From Lucinisca nassula (Eukaryota; Mollusca; Bivalvia; Lucinida; Lucinidae): 64,000 nucleotides of DNA. The position numbers were made by a program, and so were the translations under genes. The notes beneath the pieces are model-generated. The model was given only the letters and a program-made list of their open reading frames with translations, made no database searches and was not told the DNA's origin. The stretch covers positions 209,406,138-209,470,137 of the forward strand of contig OY757010.1 in NCBI GenBank assembly GCA_963580285.1, read 5' to 3'. This document shows positions 45,372-56,786 of the stretch, piece after piece. How positions within the stretch are numbered: the first letter of the stretch is position 1; every line of letters begins with the position of its first letter.

Positions 45372-45563
45372 ATCTTGAATATTAGCTGAATATTCAGTTT
45401 AGCCTCACCCATTTCTGACTTTGAACCAATCAGATTACTTGATGTAACTTATTCCTACAAATTCATAATTTTATTGTCAAACAGTGTAGATCCTGATCAG
45501 ATGGCTCTGGATCTACACTGTTTCCAAAGATAGGGGTTGTCGTGAACAGCATGAAAAGAGTAA
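45372..45563 (-). mobile_element. MITE P1 copy 14, both ends worn
   Basis: GCTGAATATTCAGTTTAGCC to GTGAACAGCATG. The hairpin is cut to GATCCTGATCAGATGGCTCTGGATC. Confidence 0.72.
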
Positions 45564-46138
45564 AAAAAAAAAAAAATGTGAAGATGTGCAGTGAAACACT
45601 AAAACTATACGTTATGTGGCAGAACTATAATGTCTGCAACGTATATGCAACTAGGGCTAGCTACGACGACACTGTCCTTATAACACAACACAGTACTCAC
45701 ACCTATAAAAGCTGATGTTCTGAAAAAAAATTGTTTGCTGCCTACAGACTGTAACAGCTGATTATGAAACAGACAACGTACATTCAAACACTGAAACACA
45801 CAAATTCCACACTGGCTTATGTGACTTGGTATTGCAACTGAATGTAAGAGACTGCATTTTTTTTTCGGGGGCCATAGTAATCCTTATCCAAAATGTTCCC
45901 CTTAGAAACATCATCAGTGTCTGCACTGCTTTCAGTTCCACCCACTTATGTTGATGCAGAAGTAGAGTGCAAAAGAATATTTCAATATTCAGAGGAAATA
46001 ACTGTCATAACCACATGCTGCAATGGACATATTTAACTATCATAGAATATACTCTTGCAAATTATTAGACATCAAAGTATATTTGCAAGTGCACTAGTGT
46101 TCTATATAAATGCAGTCTCTTGTTTGTTTTACCTTATT

Positions 46139-46554
46139 TACCGTATGTATTTGGACAGACAGGGCTGAGCAAACAGTATTGACCCAGATGCGACGCCTAA
46201 TTCTGCAACATCTAATCAGGGTCTACACTATTTGCAACTCACCCAGCTATTTTAAGGCTCAACTTGGTTATTAAATTGTAATTGTTCAAGTTTAACTCTT
46301 ATCCTGCTGTTCACGACAACCCCTATCTTTGCAAATAGTGTAGATCCAGATCAGATGGCTTCAACAGAAGCCATCTGATCAGGATCTACACTGTTTGACA
46401 TTCGATTTATGAATTTGTAGGAATAAATTACACCAAGTCATCTGATTGGTTAAAAGTCAGAAATGGGTGTGGCTAAACTGAATGTTCAGCAAGAGAAGGG
46501 TTAAGATGTTAGTTAAGGAGTTTAGGTGCCCAAATACTTAGGGTAAATACGGTA
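46139..46554. mobile_element. MITE Q split by P1
   Basis: TACCGTATGTATTTGGACAG and CCAAATACTTAGGGTAAATA form the inverted ends with TA at 46139 and 46553. Core A is AATTCTGCAACATC-type and worn. P1 (46292-46504) sits at a TTAA in the Q tail. Confidence 0.82.
46292..46504 (+). mobile_element. MITE P1 copy 15, inside Q
   Basis: Exact TTAA on both sides; tip GATGGCTTCAACAGAAGCCATC. Confidence 0.88.
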
Positions 46555-47353
46555 ATTTGACTATAGAAGAACATATTCATGTCCCAACAAATAATCACAG
46601 TGATAAGTGGAAATAATCAAATTCTTTTTTTAAAAAATCTACCAGCATTTTCTAATGCTAATAGAAAAATAGTGAAAAACTATTGGAAATAAGTTAAAAT
46701 ACTTTATAAATTACAAAAATTAAATGCATGAAACACCCAACACAACAACCGATTTTTAATCATAACATTCAATAACAACTATACATAATAATTTAGGCTA
46801 TCATTATCACATATAAAGAAGGACACAACTGATTTTGAATTTTTTATCGAATACTGGGACAGCTTAACAATGTTGATCTAGTTCAGACTGCTCCCATCAG
46901 ATCAGGGTCTGCATTGTTTGCCATTCGACCAAGGTCAGACTATTTATTTCAGCCGCTTGCTCTTGTATGTTTGTTGTGATGTTTGTTGTTCTAATAACGT
47001 GTGTTGGACCACTGTAGAAAAGTATATTTATCTCGTTCAAATTCCAGGATAATTACAGTTTACAGTGGCCCATTATTTAAAGTAACAACAGCAATTAACC
47101 TTCTTTACATGCAACAATATAGCAGAATTTCTCATCAACATCTCCCTCCTTTAATTTCAAACTGACCTCTAACAAAACTAAACATATCAGTGACTAGACA
47201 TGACTCATCTACATAATCTGTCCGTAGCGGACGTGTTAGGACCAGCTCGTGTGAAAGAAGTACTTACTGATGGACAGTGAAGGGTCAGGTAACCCAGTGC
47301 ACAAAACCCAAGCCTTATCTGAACCCGCACAGGCCAGATAAAAACATACGAGT
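46555..47353. other. no gene; one core A remnant
   Basis: A remnant of core A at about 46868-46925 (GATCAGGGTCTGCATTGTTTG). The rest is unremarkable. Confidence 0.45.
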
Positions 47354-47566
47354 TACCGTTTGTATTCGGACAGACAGGCTAGGGCAATTTAGACGAAGAT
47401 GAGACACCACATTCCCTGCAGAATGTGGCATCTCATCATGGTCCACACTGCTTGCCACTCATCCAGCAATTTGCAGACACAACACTGGGTTGTAAAATTG
47501 TATTTGTGGAGATTGCATAAAAATTATGGTATGGAGCTGATGTCTCTAAATACATAGGGTAAATCA
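47354..47566. mobile_element. MITE Q copy
   Basis: TACCGTTTGTATTCGGACAG to TACATAGGGTAAATC; the hairpin is ACACCACATTCCCTGCAG / CTGCAGAATGTGGCATC. Confidence 0.72.
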
Positions 47567-47634
47567 ATGCCATATGAGCCTAGCAAAGATTTTAAGAAAA
47601 GGATAACTGACCTCCACTGTGGTACAAGTCAACA

Positions 47635-47984
47635 TACAGTCGAACTTCAGTGGCTCGAACACCTTTGGGATCTTGAAAATCTGTTCGAGACAGGGGTAGT
47701 TCGAGCCACTGAGGCCTACTACAAGGAGGTATACGATATACTTTTTGATATTTTTTCGATGTTCTGTAATGAAAATGTATGCTGTGTGTACTCATTAGAA
47801 TCGCCTCATTGAGGCAATTCTAATGAGTACACACAGCATACATTTGCAAGATAAAGGACGAAAATCTCCTAAATTATCTCCCACTATTTCTTATATAGAG
47901 GATTTCCCTAGGGGCTCAAAAACGGGTTCGACTCAGCCATGGTAAACGAGTCATCGGTGTTCGAGCGATCGAAGTTCTACTGTA
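47635..47984. mobile_element. MITE E, complete, with core B
   Basis: TACAGTCGAACTTCAGTGGC and GATCGAAGTTCTACTGTA, TA both sides. The core B hairpin is TGTGTACTCATTAGAATCGCC and its near-perfect inverse, extending to AATGTATGCTG / CAGCATACATT. Confidence 0.87.
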
Positions 47985-49154
47985 TGTGCTTGTGTAAGTG
48001 ACCACCGATAGCACAAGTACATTTTTTACATGACCTGGCACTAATCTTGTTCAAGCTCTTATCATTAATAAACCCACAACCAAAATCAAAATATTTCTGA
48101 CCTGCAAATCAAGATAGTGTGTCCCAATGTATTTCTAGTTTCTTGAAATGTCAAAGCAAAACTGCAGCAGAATAGGGCATCTATTCTATGGTATAATCAG
48201 CATCTTATTAGCTTTGACAGAGCATATTTTAGCACTATATTTTGTAGACTAGAGTTTTGCTCATGAATAGTTCAATTCATGAATATAAATATCTTACTCA
48301 AAATCGACTAGACCAGTGTATCGTAATTGGCACATTCCTTCTACTTACTGGTATATATTTATTTCTACTCTAATAAATTTCCCCAAAATGATATTTAGAT
48401 TTTCAATCATACGATAATTCTACTTAATATATATTTAAAAATATTCCTGGTGCCAAACTTTCCATATAAAATTAGTGTTTCACATTTAGCACAAAACATA
48501 ACAAGCAGAACTCCATCAAAAGAGCAAAGCTGATGACATTTGTCATAACTTCAAGCGTTCCAAATTTGTCTATCTAGTAATACGCATTGCTTTTTTTCTT
48601 TTTTTTTATCGACAAAACCAAGAAGTCATCTTTCAATGGAGATCCTCATGGCAAAATTTGAGCTTAGAAAACCTCACCCACAGAAAAGCACATATTGCCG
48701 CTAACTAAAATCAAAATTAAAAACAAAATATCTTGATAAAAAAAAACTTATTTACTCCATGGAAGAGTAAATTTATCAAAAGGTAAATAGAAAATTTTAT
48801 CAAATAAGGACTATACAGGTAAACTATACAAACTAAAAACAAAACAAAATTGAAAAACAAATAAAAAATGGCAAGAAAATTAAAAAGAAAAGAAAATCAG
48901 TCCGGCACTATTCAAGAAACAAAATCATCACAAAATCTCTTGACTCCTGTTCAAAGTTTTTCTTTGTACAAAATATCAATCAAAGGAAGATATAATTATG
49001 GAATTTTTTTTGCATTTGTCCATATAATACTTGGGCTGGAATTTGTATCCCGTTGCTACGCTGCCCGTTATGACAAAAATCATTCGTGGATATACACAGT
49101 ATATTTTCCAACATTTTTGTGACAAAGGATACACATTTCAGTGCACAGTTGTTA
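47985..49154. other. no recognisable feature
   Basis: AT-rich. The 84-residue frame at 48868-49122 is Lys-rich at the start, has no recognisable domain and no splice or family support. Confidence 0.45.
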
Positions 49155-49415
49155 AAACACATCATTAGCACAACGAGCTCTTAGTGGGCAAAATTTTAAA
49201 AATTTTAACTGTTCTGGTTAGCAAAATATCTAATACAGTGTTGCTTTTTTTTTTTGTTTTTTTTTTTTTGTTTTTTGGGGGGGGGGGGGGGGGGGGATTT
49301 TTTGCTCAAAAAAAAGTGAGCTGCTCACATTTTTTTCCTGCAAAAACATTAGTGTATTTGCCATATTAAAATGAACAATTTAACTACACATTGTTATTTT
49401 CAAACAACTGGCCCA
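49155..49415. mobile_element. MITE D remnant with a 20-G run
   Basis: ACGAGCTCTTAGTGG, AGCTGCTCACATTTTTTTCC and CAAACAACTGGCCCAGG are D pieces. 20 consecutive G (49277-49296) lie in the centre, next to T-runs. Confidence 0.6.
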
Positions 49416-50218
49416 GGACCTCTTTGTTCTCCCATGAAACAAACTCTTTTAAAAAAAGGGTCTAATCTTAACATGTTAAAGGAAATAATTTGCTCCTCAA
49501 GATCCCAGTTGATATGGGAGACAAAATGTTTTTTAAGTTGTCTTAACTGATGGTGTATCCATTCCAATTAAGCTCTGACAGTTCTGTCCTATTAACTAAA
49601 GGTCAGATTCGTTTTATTTCATTTACCATCTTAACGTGTCAAAGACCTGTAAGTAAGTGGCAAGATGAGACATTAAATGCAACACGAGTTGTAGAATAAG
49701 GAACATAAAAATGGAAGTTCAAAACCTTAAGAAACTCCTCAACACTTATATCAAAGATTATATGTTAAAGGACAGCTCTTTGCTTACAACGAATACATAT
49801 ACTCACACAAATTTTGAAATAAGATTATCAATATTCTGCAGACTTATTTGTCTTTCCATATTTTTCTTATTTCAGACTGTTTGTCACAAAAAGCAAATTC
49901 AAAACAGAAAATGATAGTGTGTGGGCTTGCAACATCTTGCATTATAATTACTTTTTAATGCACATTCCAGTTTCCATGTTCTGAGGCTGACAGCAAAATA
50001 AATCAGAAAAATCTATAAGGTGCACCACGAGAAAATGTGTATTCAGCCTCTTTTGACCAGTTATCATTATGATAACATATCTGTGTGCTAAAATGGTGTC
50101 TTCCATATCTCTACTTTCAAATGATAATATTTTAAATTTTCTTATTTCTAGTCAGATCATTTCAGGTATTAGTTTGGCATACTGAAAATGATGTTATATC
50201 ACTTCTGGCCCAATGTTT
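49416..50218. other. K remnant, otherwise featureless
   Basis: GGAAATAATTTGCTCCTCAAG and GATATGGGAGACAAAATG (49480-49530) match the inner part of MITE K. Confidence 0.45.
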
Positions 50219-50431
50219 TTAACCCTTATCTTGCTGTTCACGACAACCCCTATCTTTCAAAACAGTGTAGATCCAGATCAGATGGCTTCTGAAGAAGCCA
50301 TCTGATCAGGATCTACACTGTTTGGCATTCAGTTTATGAATTTATAGCAATAAACTACATCAAGTATTTTGATTGGTTGATAGACAGAAATGGGTGTGGC
50401 TTAAATGAATATTCAGCAAGAGAAGGGTTAA
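50219..50431 (+). mobile_element. MITE P1 copy 16
   Basis: TTAA both ends; one of the cleanest hairpins, AGATGGCTTCTGAAGAAGCC. Confidence 0.9.
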
Positions 50432-50550
50432 TATGAAGGATATTCCATTGTAGAAGATGTAGTAATCTGAGTTAGAATATTTGCTTCTTGATAAAGTTCA
50501 AAAAGGCTAAAAATTTGAAATAAAGAGTGACTTTGCAAAAATAGTGCTTA

Positions 50551-50762
50551 TTAATCCATATTGTACTGGAAACCCCAAAACGGGTTATAGGCAAACAGTG
50601 TAGACCCAGATCAGACGCCACAGAATCGCGGCATCTGATGAGGACCTACTCTGTTTGCAAAAAGTTCAGCCATTTTCCAAATAAATTTTGAAGACACAAC
50701 CTGACACCCCTAAATTTTGAAATGGACTCCTGCTAAATATAAGATGAAAGATTCCATTTGTA
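50551..50762 (+). mobile_element. MITE P2 copy, right end lost
   Basis: TTAATCCATATTGTACTGG start; GCAAACAGTGTAGACCC and the hairpin GACGCCACAG..CGCGGCATC; stops at GATTCCATTTG without TTAA. Confidence 0.78.
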
Positions 50763-51712
50763 GTGGGGTATTTATAAAGAAGATGTTGACAAACATACTA
50801 GTCCAAACGTAGATCATGGGTGCTTGTTAGAGCTGCCTAAACAAGAAACTGCCTCAACATGGCATTTCTAATGAGCAAAACCTCACTTTGCTCCATTAAT
50901 AGTGAGGTTTACATGGGTGTTCACTATACAGACTTGTTAACCTATGTGGCAGTTCAGCAAGTGAAGCTAAGCACGAGCCATTGCTGTTTGCCCTGGGGAC
51001 ACAATAAGGTACACTGAACTTCCACAGATAAGCAGTCTGATCAGTGCATTTGCTGATTGCCCATTGCCCATGTCAATAATGGAATTTCTTGCAACATGGC
51101 TCCTGTATTTCACACCATCGGAGAGAAAGCATCAGCTTCAGTTCAACATTTCTCTGCAAAACTTCTACATACTACCATATTAGAAATTAATAACAAATTT
51201 TAAAACTTATTTTTGGCTATCAACAAAGTGGAATGTTATTATTTTAATGTTTCATGAATCACATTAAACTAATTCATTATGGCAACTTTAGGATATAAAT
51301 AATGATAAAAAAGAGGAAAATAAATAAGTATAAAAATGTTATTAATGAAAAAATTATACCATAAAAGCCCTGAATATTTGGACAGAAAATGCCCTAGATC
51401 TGGATCTACACTATTGATCATGCTGAGAATGCTTGTTATGAGCCATCTCATCTGAATTTACTCAGTTTGCATAGGCTAGAATTTTTTTTTTCATGAACAG
51501 AGACTGAAACTATTTCAATAACAGTTTTAAACCTGATCACATTCTGCCAGTGTGTCAGTACGTAAGCCTAGTCCAACTTTTACCATTACACAGCACTCTG
51601 AAATCACGGGGAGAAGACTTCAAACAATGTACCCCAAAAATGACCCTTTTTCTACATAATCTATACATTCTGCATATAAAATTCCACATCTAATAAAAGA
51701 ATAGCACTTTAA

Positions 51713-51930
51713 ATGGGCCCCGTCAAGCGATTTTAGTACTTATCGCCTATGCGAGCAGCATCCGTGCAGTCTCGTCAGAACCTTCGCTGCTCGCTCATAC
51801 AAGCAGTAAAATCAAGAGGAACCTTCAGACAGAAAGCCATATCCCTTGCCACTCTGAATGGCTGGGCATGCGCAGTTAAAGTTTGTCATGACGGAATGCT
51901 CGAAGACACAAATTCCCTTGGCTGGGCTCA
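51713..51930. mobile_element. MITE H, right end lost
   Basis: ATGGGCCCCGTCAAGCGATT start and the same interior as 8281, with a deletion after GCGAGCAG. The right inverted end is replaced by CCCTTGGCTGGGC. Confidence 0.8.
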
Positions 51931-51966
51931 AATATTCCCGACAGTTCCACTGATCATGTTTAACTG

Positions 51967-52338
51967 ATCATTAGTCATTTGCATAATCTTATCCGACTGA
52001 CCATAAAATTTTAAGTCTAATTTTTGGTCATGTGATAGTTACTGTTAACCCATTGTATACTAGTGGACTCTTCCAATTCTGTATGTTGGACAAGTCCATC
52101 TGTCATATTCAGGGTGTCAGGCCTATTTTTTCCTTTTTATTCTTTTTTGACAGAAAATTCTGATAGCAAATAGTGCAGGCCCTGATCAGATGGTGCGTTT
52201 TGTGGCGTCTGATCTGGGCCTGCACTGTCAAGGTACCCCTTTAGGGGTTTCCTCCATACAATTATCATTAGACACTTGCATAATCTTATCGGATTGACCA
52301 TAAATTCAGACCAACTTTTGGTCATGTGATGGGTTACT
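51967..52338. repeat. ~76-bp direct repeats flanking a P3
   Basis: ATCATTAGTCATTTGCATAA..GGTCATGTGATAG (51967-52043) recurs as ATCATTAGACACTTGCATAA..GGTCATGTGATGG (52264-52338), about 85% similar, immediately outside the P3 ends. Confidence 0.8.
52045..52262 (+). mobile_element. MITE P3 between direct repeats
   Basis: TTAACCCATTGTATACTAGTGG start; the hairpin GATCAGATGGTGCGTTTTGTGGCGTCTGATC has G.T-type mismatches; the right end stops at TCCATACAATTAT. Confidence 0.82.
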
Positions 52339-52665
52339 AATAATGTGTCCAAATATAAAGGGTGTCTATGGTAAAATTATTTCAGTTAGAAAATTAGAAA
52401 TCATTTCATTACTGGAACAAAAATCAATAAATACTGAGAAAATAATGAGTATGAAATTATGCCCTCTGTCCATTATTGAAAAATTATGTACAAAAATAAT
52501 TAAAAATTCTGTAGAAGTGAAACTGATAGAATACAAAAGTAGAAAAAAAAAATACGCCACTTTGAACAGATTGACAAGAGCTAGTGTGACCTGTCTGGCA
52601 CCATATTAAAAGCACATTATACTATACCCCCATAGCATACAAGATGTACATTTTTAATTACATTT

Positions 52666-52904
52666 GAGCCAGCACACGACAAAACCTACAATAAGACTAT
52701 GTGCACCCACTGAAGACTCAGATCAGCCTGCGCATCCATATAGTCTAACCGGAGACTTCTCTTGCTGCATGAAGGGGCATTGAGCCCTTAACTATCCTTA
52801 GAGCGCACGACGAAGACTCTGATCAGACTGCGCGGATGGGCAGGCTGATCTGAGTCTTCATTGGGCGCACATGTCTTATTGCTGGTTTTGTCATGGGCTG
52901 GCTC
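52666..52904. mobile_element. MITE R, intact reference copy
   Basis: GAGCCAGCACACGACAAAAC and GTTTTGTCATGGGCTGGCTC are inverted ends, continuing with CAATAAGAC / GTCTTATTG. It contains two hairpin halves, GATCAGCCTGCGC and GATCAGACTGCGCGGATG / GGGCAGGCTGATC. Confidence 0.83.
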
Positions 52905-53309
52905 ATTTAGCTATCTCAGCTCATATATTTTCAGAGCTTTAACCTAGATTGTAGCACAAATACTGATTTTTTCCCCCAAATACATATAATCTAAGTTCTT
53001 AAAGATTCATTTCAATTTCAAAATGAATCAGCTGACTAGTTATTTTATATGTGACCAGCTACAAAAGCGAACTGACACTAAACATTTTTTTATAGTATCC
53101 AAAACAAATACTAAAAATTTTCTTTTCGAAAAATGCACTAACTTTATAATGAAAAACAAAACTACTGTGTCCAGAAACTTTCTTAACCTGGTGATAAATA
53201 CTCTAAATAAATATTCAACAACATTCCACACACTGACATCTATCCTCAAATCTCTTGACTATGCAGCTTTAACAGTAAATTCAACTTGGAAATGATAACT
53301 GCCTGAAAC

Positions 53310-53584
53310 CATCATGAAAACACGCCTATATAATTTTGACCCCCTAAAACCACACTTTTATACAGTAAAACTGGGGTTTAGCGGGGTAAACATTATTTTT
53401 CTTATTTCTGCTTAAAACATAGATTGTGGGTACTCGTTAGAACCGTCTCGGCAAGGCGGTCTGACAAGGACCCACAATCTATGTCTTAAGCAGAAATATG
53501 TAAACTATCAGAATTTTTATCCGTAGTTTTTCATTTTGTGGTGGTAAAATTTTCAAATGTTTGAATAGGCGTGTTTTCATAATG
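53310..53584. mobile_element. MITE M in the CPEB 3' flank
   Basis: CATCATGAAAACACGCC to GGCGTGTTTTCATAATG. Core B is GTACTCGTTAGAACCGTC / GGCGGTCTGACAAGGACC, mildly worn. It lies 9 bp from the adjacent D. Confidence 0.86.
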
Positions 53585-53593
53585 CCCTCTAAA

Positions 53594-53850
53594 TGGGACC
53601 AGTTGTTCAAAATTAACTATGTCGTTAGTTAATGTATTGTTAAAACTTTGATCATGTAATATGGCAAATATGCTTATATTTTTGCTGATAAAATGTGAGC
53701 AGCTATGGCAGATGCAAAGGCTGCTCAGAAGCTGCTCACATTTTTTCAGCAAAATACCACTGTATTAGATATTGTACATGCCAGGACAGTTAACAATTTG
53801 ACCAATAATGAGTTCGTAAAGCTAACAATGATTTGAACAACTGGGCCCAG
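53594..53850. mobile_element. MITE D just downstream of the CPEB stop
   Basis: TGGGACCAGTTGTTCAAA to TTTGAACAACTGGGCCCA; the hairpin TGAGCAGCTATGGCAG..GCTGCTCACATTTTTTCAGC. Its edge is 22 nt from the stop codon, so it is almost certainly transcribed in the 3' UTR. Confidence 0.86.
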
Positions 53851-53872
53851 ATCTTTGGAAATGTATTCCAGA

Positions 53873-54100
53873 CTAACACCATCGGAATGGCACTGCCCTT
53901 GGTCTGTCTGCTCCTTCCTTGACTAAAGGCTTGTGAAATTCTCGGCCAGGTCTTGTGTGGATCTGTGCCCAACAATGCTCACAATAATACTGAAGGCAGG
54001 TAACGTTAGCACAGAAGAATGGGGCAAATTTTCCTCCACAGCGGGCACCTTGACACTCATCACACATCTGGTCATCTAGAACATAGGGCTTCACTTCAAC
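53873..54100 (-). CDS. CPEB: CPEB last coding exon: ZZ-type zinc domain
   Basis: C-terminal 75 codons of a cytoplasmic polyadenylation element-binding protein, which binds U-rich elements in mRNA 3' UTRs and controls poly(A) length and translation in oocytes and neurons. The exon begins after the acceptor TTTATGACAG (exon starts GTTGAAGTG) and ends at TAG 53873-53875. It reads VEVKPYVLDD, then CDECQGARC, FFCANVTC, YYCEHCWAQIH and GREFH, which supply the Cys and His ligands of the two-zinc ZZ domain. The end is DRPRAVPFRWC. The wording matches the CPEB2-4/Orb2 branch much better than the CPEB1/Orb branch (family knowledge). No frameshift is seen. The reading frame joins the upstream exon exactly between codons. 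Confidence 0.95.
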   Translation of the reverse strand, partial: VEVKPYVLDDQMCDECQGARCGGKFAPFFCANVTCLQYYCEHCWAQIHTRPGREFHKPLVKEGADRPRAVPFRWC

Positions 54101-54156
54101 CTGTCATAAAAATATCTTAATGAGTCTTTGCACAGATAAATTACAACTTGGAATTA

Positions 54157-54323
54157 GGGGATAACTGTATTGAAAATTGCCATTTGGGGAGGTAAATCGG
54201 CAGTTTTACGGTCAGAAATTTAGTTTTATGGCGACGCGTTAGCGGAGCCGTAAAACGGAATTTGCGACAGTAAAACCGATGATTTTCCCTCCCCAAATGA
54301 CAATTTTCAATACAGTTATCCCC
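54157..54323. repeat. inverted repeat next to the CPEB acceptor
   Basis: GGGGATAACTGTATTGAAAA..CCATTTGGGGAGG (54157-54192) is inverted at 54288-54323 with one or two mismatches. Inner arms ATCGGCAGTTTTACGG / CCGTAAAACGG..AAAACCGAT add to the stem. It begins 56 bp upstream of the exon's 3' splice site. Confidence 0.85.
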
Positions 54324-54541
54324 ATTCTAATGCGTTTATTTGGTTGTTTTCTTTAAAAAAGTGTACTTTTTTGCTCAAAGCGGCAAGCGCTGTGAGCTGT
54401 GTAAAACCAAATACCAGCCAATGGAAAGCGACGTTGCACGATGACGTCGGGTTTCCGACAGTATATCACAGAATATACTGTCGCAAATTTTTGACGTTAT
54501 CCAATCAGACATCGCGTTTTATAAGCAAGTGCATTAGAATG
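54323..54541. mobile_element. probable foldback element, ends CATTCTAATGC
   Basis: CATTCTAATGC at the left and GCATTAGAATG at the right. It contains GAATATACTGTCG paired with CGACAGTATAT, and TTGGT..ACCAA arms. It abuts the preceding inverted repeat, so both may be one element. Confidence 0.55.
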
Positions 54542-54606
54542 TGCAATAAGCTAAGAATCCAACTATACTGTTATGGGTATGTATGATTTTGTAAAAGAAA
54601 TAATTC

Positions 54607-54740
54607 TTAACCCACTATGTACTGAATGGAATCATCCCTATTTCAAAATTTAGGGGTCTCAGAGCCAAATACCAAATTGTCCCTTTTCCTGCACACAGCA
54701 TCATTTGGGACTGTCAATTAAGAATGTGCCTTATAAAAAA
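54607..54740 (-). mobile_element. MITE P2 fragment
   Basis: TTAACCCACTATGTACTG, GAATCATCCC and TTTCAAAATTTAGGGGTCTC; the core and far end are lost. Confidence 0.6.
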
Positions 54741-55076
54741 CATGTCCAGCCAGTGAAGTATATGGCTTATCTTCCTCCAATATGGGGTTGAGTCTCATTC
54801 TGTAGCGGTCTAGATAAGGATTTGTGATCAATGGGTAAATAACTGCCACTTTTTTATGAATTGGGTATCAGCAGTTTCAGTTGGGTTTCATAGTTTATCG
54901 CCATAATTTTCAATTGGGTATTTCAAAATTTTCATTTGGGTTAACAGAGTGCTGAATATTGCAATAACATCCATGAGCCTGATATAGAGCTGGGCTCTTC
55001 AAAAGAACATATTAAGATCTGTGGGTCAAGGATCCGTGGCTGTGATGTGTGTACCACAAAAGACACTATTTACAGC

Positions 55077-55268
55077 TTAACTCTTGTCCTGCTGATCACA
55101 ACAACCCCTACCTTTACAAACAGTGTAGAGCCAGATCAGATGGCTTCAGAAGCCATCTGACCAGGATCTATACTGTTTGTCAGTCAGTTTGTGAATTGAA
55201 CAAATACATTTCAAGCAATTTGATTGGTTGACAGTCAGGCAAAATTTATTCAGCAGGAGAAGGTTTAA
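55077..55268 (+). mobile_element. MITE P1 copy 17, left of a head-to-head pair
   Basis: TTAACTCTTGTCCTGCTG to GCAGGAGAAGGTTTAA. The GGGTGTGGC block is deleted. Confidence 0.86.
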
Positions 55269-55477
55269 CCCTTATCTTGCTGAATATTCATTTAAGCCAC
55301 ACCCATTTCTGTCTATCAACCAATCAAATTACTTGATGTAATTTACTGCTACAAATTCATAAACTGAATGCCAAACAGTGTAGATCCTGATCAGATGGCT
55401 TCTTTAGAAGCCATCTGATCTGGATCTACACTGTTTCCAAAGATAGGGGTTGTCGTGAACAGCAGGATAAGAGTTAG
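55265..55477 (-). mobile_element. MITE P1 copy 18, right of the pair
   Basis: It uses the same TTAA (55265-55268) as its left end; the right end is TTAG. It is less diverged from consensus than copy 17. Confidence 0.87.
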
Positions 55478-55984
55478 AATTTGGTAAAAGCAACATACAC
55501 TGTAGACGATGTAGACAGCTAAGCAAGGATATTTCTCAAGCCACTTTGTGATCACGTTATAATGTTGGTCATTCTGTGTGTTGCCCGAGTGATGTTTTTT
55601 TCTACTTTCAGTTTCAATTACATTTCCAGCCTAACTGTCTATATAATTCCTGATATAAAAATGCATCTGATCGCTTCCACCAATGATTTCTTTAATAACT
55701 GGTGAACTGATTCATTACAGACAAGCGTATATAGCCAGACCGCTATTTTATATGGTTGTGTTTCTGCAACCAACCGTTTCCTTCCACTCTTTTCCTGAAA
55801 GCCTTGTTTGTGGAAAGATGGCAATGCACAGAGAATACGGTCAAAAAACATTCATCCAGTAAAACTGGATTCTTGTCTCTCGGACACAATCCAGGTACTA
55901 CTGATGTGTTGATGTTTGGTGCAAGCAACCAATTTTCATTCTCATGCTGTGTAACCAGATGTATGCTTCTCAGACACTGAAGTC

Positions 55985-56260
55985 TGGTATGCACTACAAA
56001 AACACACCCGTGTGGCATTGTGTGCATTTTTCACATCCCCAAAATGGCTTCTTTTCTGATGAAAATCCATCATATTTTTCTTATTCATACTGCGAACATT
56101 TGTTGTGGGTGCTCATTAGAACCTCATTGGGGCGATTCTAATGGGCCCCACAACCTATGTCTTGGAGCAGAAATAAGTAAAGTATACCCCCATAAACCCC
56201 AGTTTTCTCTATATAAAGTGGGGTTTAGGGGGGTGTTCATTTCACAGACTTTGTTCAGGT
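55985..56260. mobile_element. B2 element with core B
   Basis: GTGGGTGCTCATTAGAACC / GGGGCGATTCTAATGGGCCC, GAGCAGAAATAAGTAAAG, then AAACCCCAGTTTTCTC / GTGGGGTTTAGGGG. Confidence 0.7.
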
Positions 56261-56786
56261 TATTGGGGATTTTAATTGCAAAGGTTTATTTAAATTGCTG
56301 TTTTGTAAATATTTTTTTCTTATTTACGCAAATATGCTGCTTTTAGGGAGAGCTAATTCCAGCCAAGATCTATTAACCTTATTTGATACACATAAACAAT
56401 ACATTATTTTCTTAACTAGAGCAGCTTAACTCAAAAACTGATATTTATTCATGCCATAAAATTTTGATCATTGATAATAATTTTTGTTTGTCACAGGCAG
56501 CAAGGCTACAGTAAAATGCTACTACAGATCAATGATGCAAACCAGTTAGGCTAATTCACAATCCAATAGCTTGCATCAAATCATATAAAATATTTGCAGA
56601 ATATGTTTTCTAGCTTAATATTATCAACAGTCTCTTGAGGGATCTACCCACATGTTTAGACTATCAACTCAATATCTTGCAACTCAACTCAACTCGCTAG
56701 ACTGTCAGGAGTGTAACCACAATAACAATAAATTGAGGCATGTAAAGCAGCAATATGTCTACAGACATGTGCACAAAGGCAAACAA

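Noticed and set aside
51967..52338. Solo LTR pair
   Set aside because: The direct repeats are only ~76 bp, lack TG..CA ends, and enclose a MITE rather than retroviral-type coding sequence.
55743..56027. 94-residue minus-strand frame within the CPEB intron as an extra exon
   Set aside because: No recognisable CPEB or other domain, and the two known exons join perfectly in frame without it.
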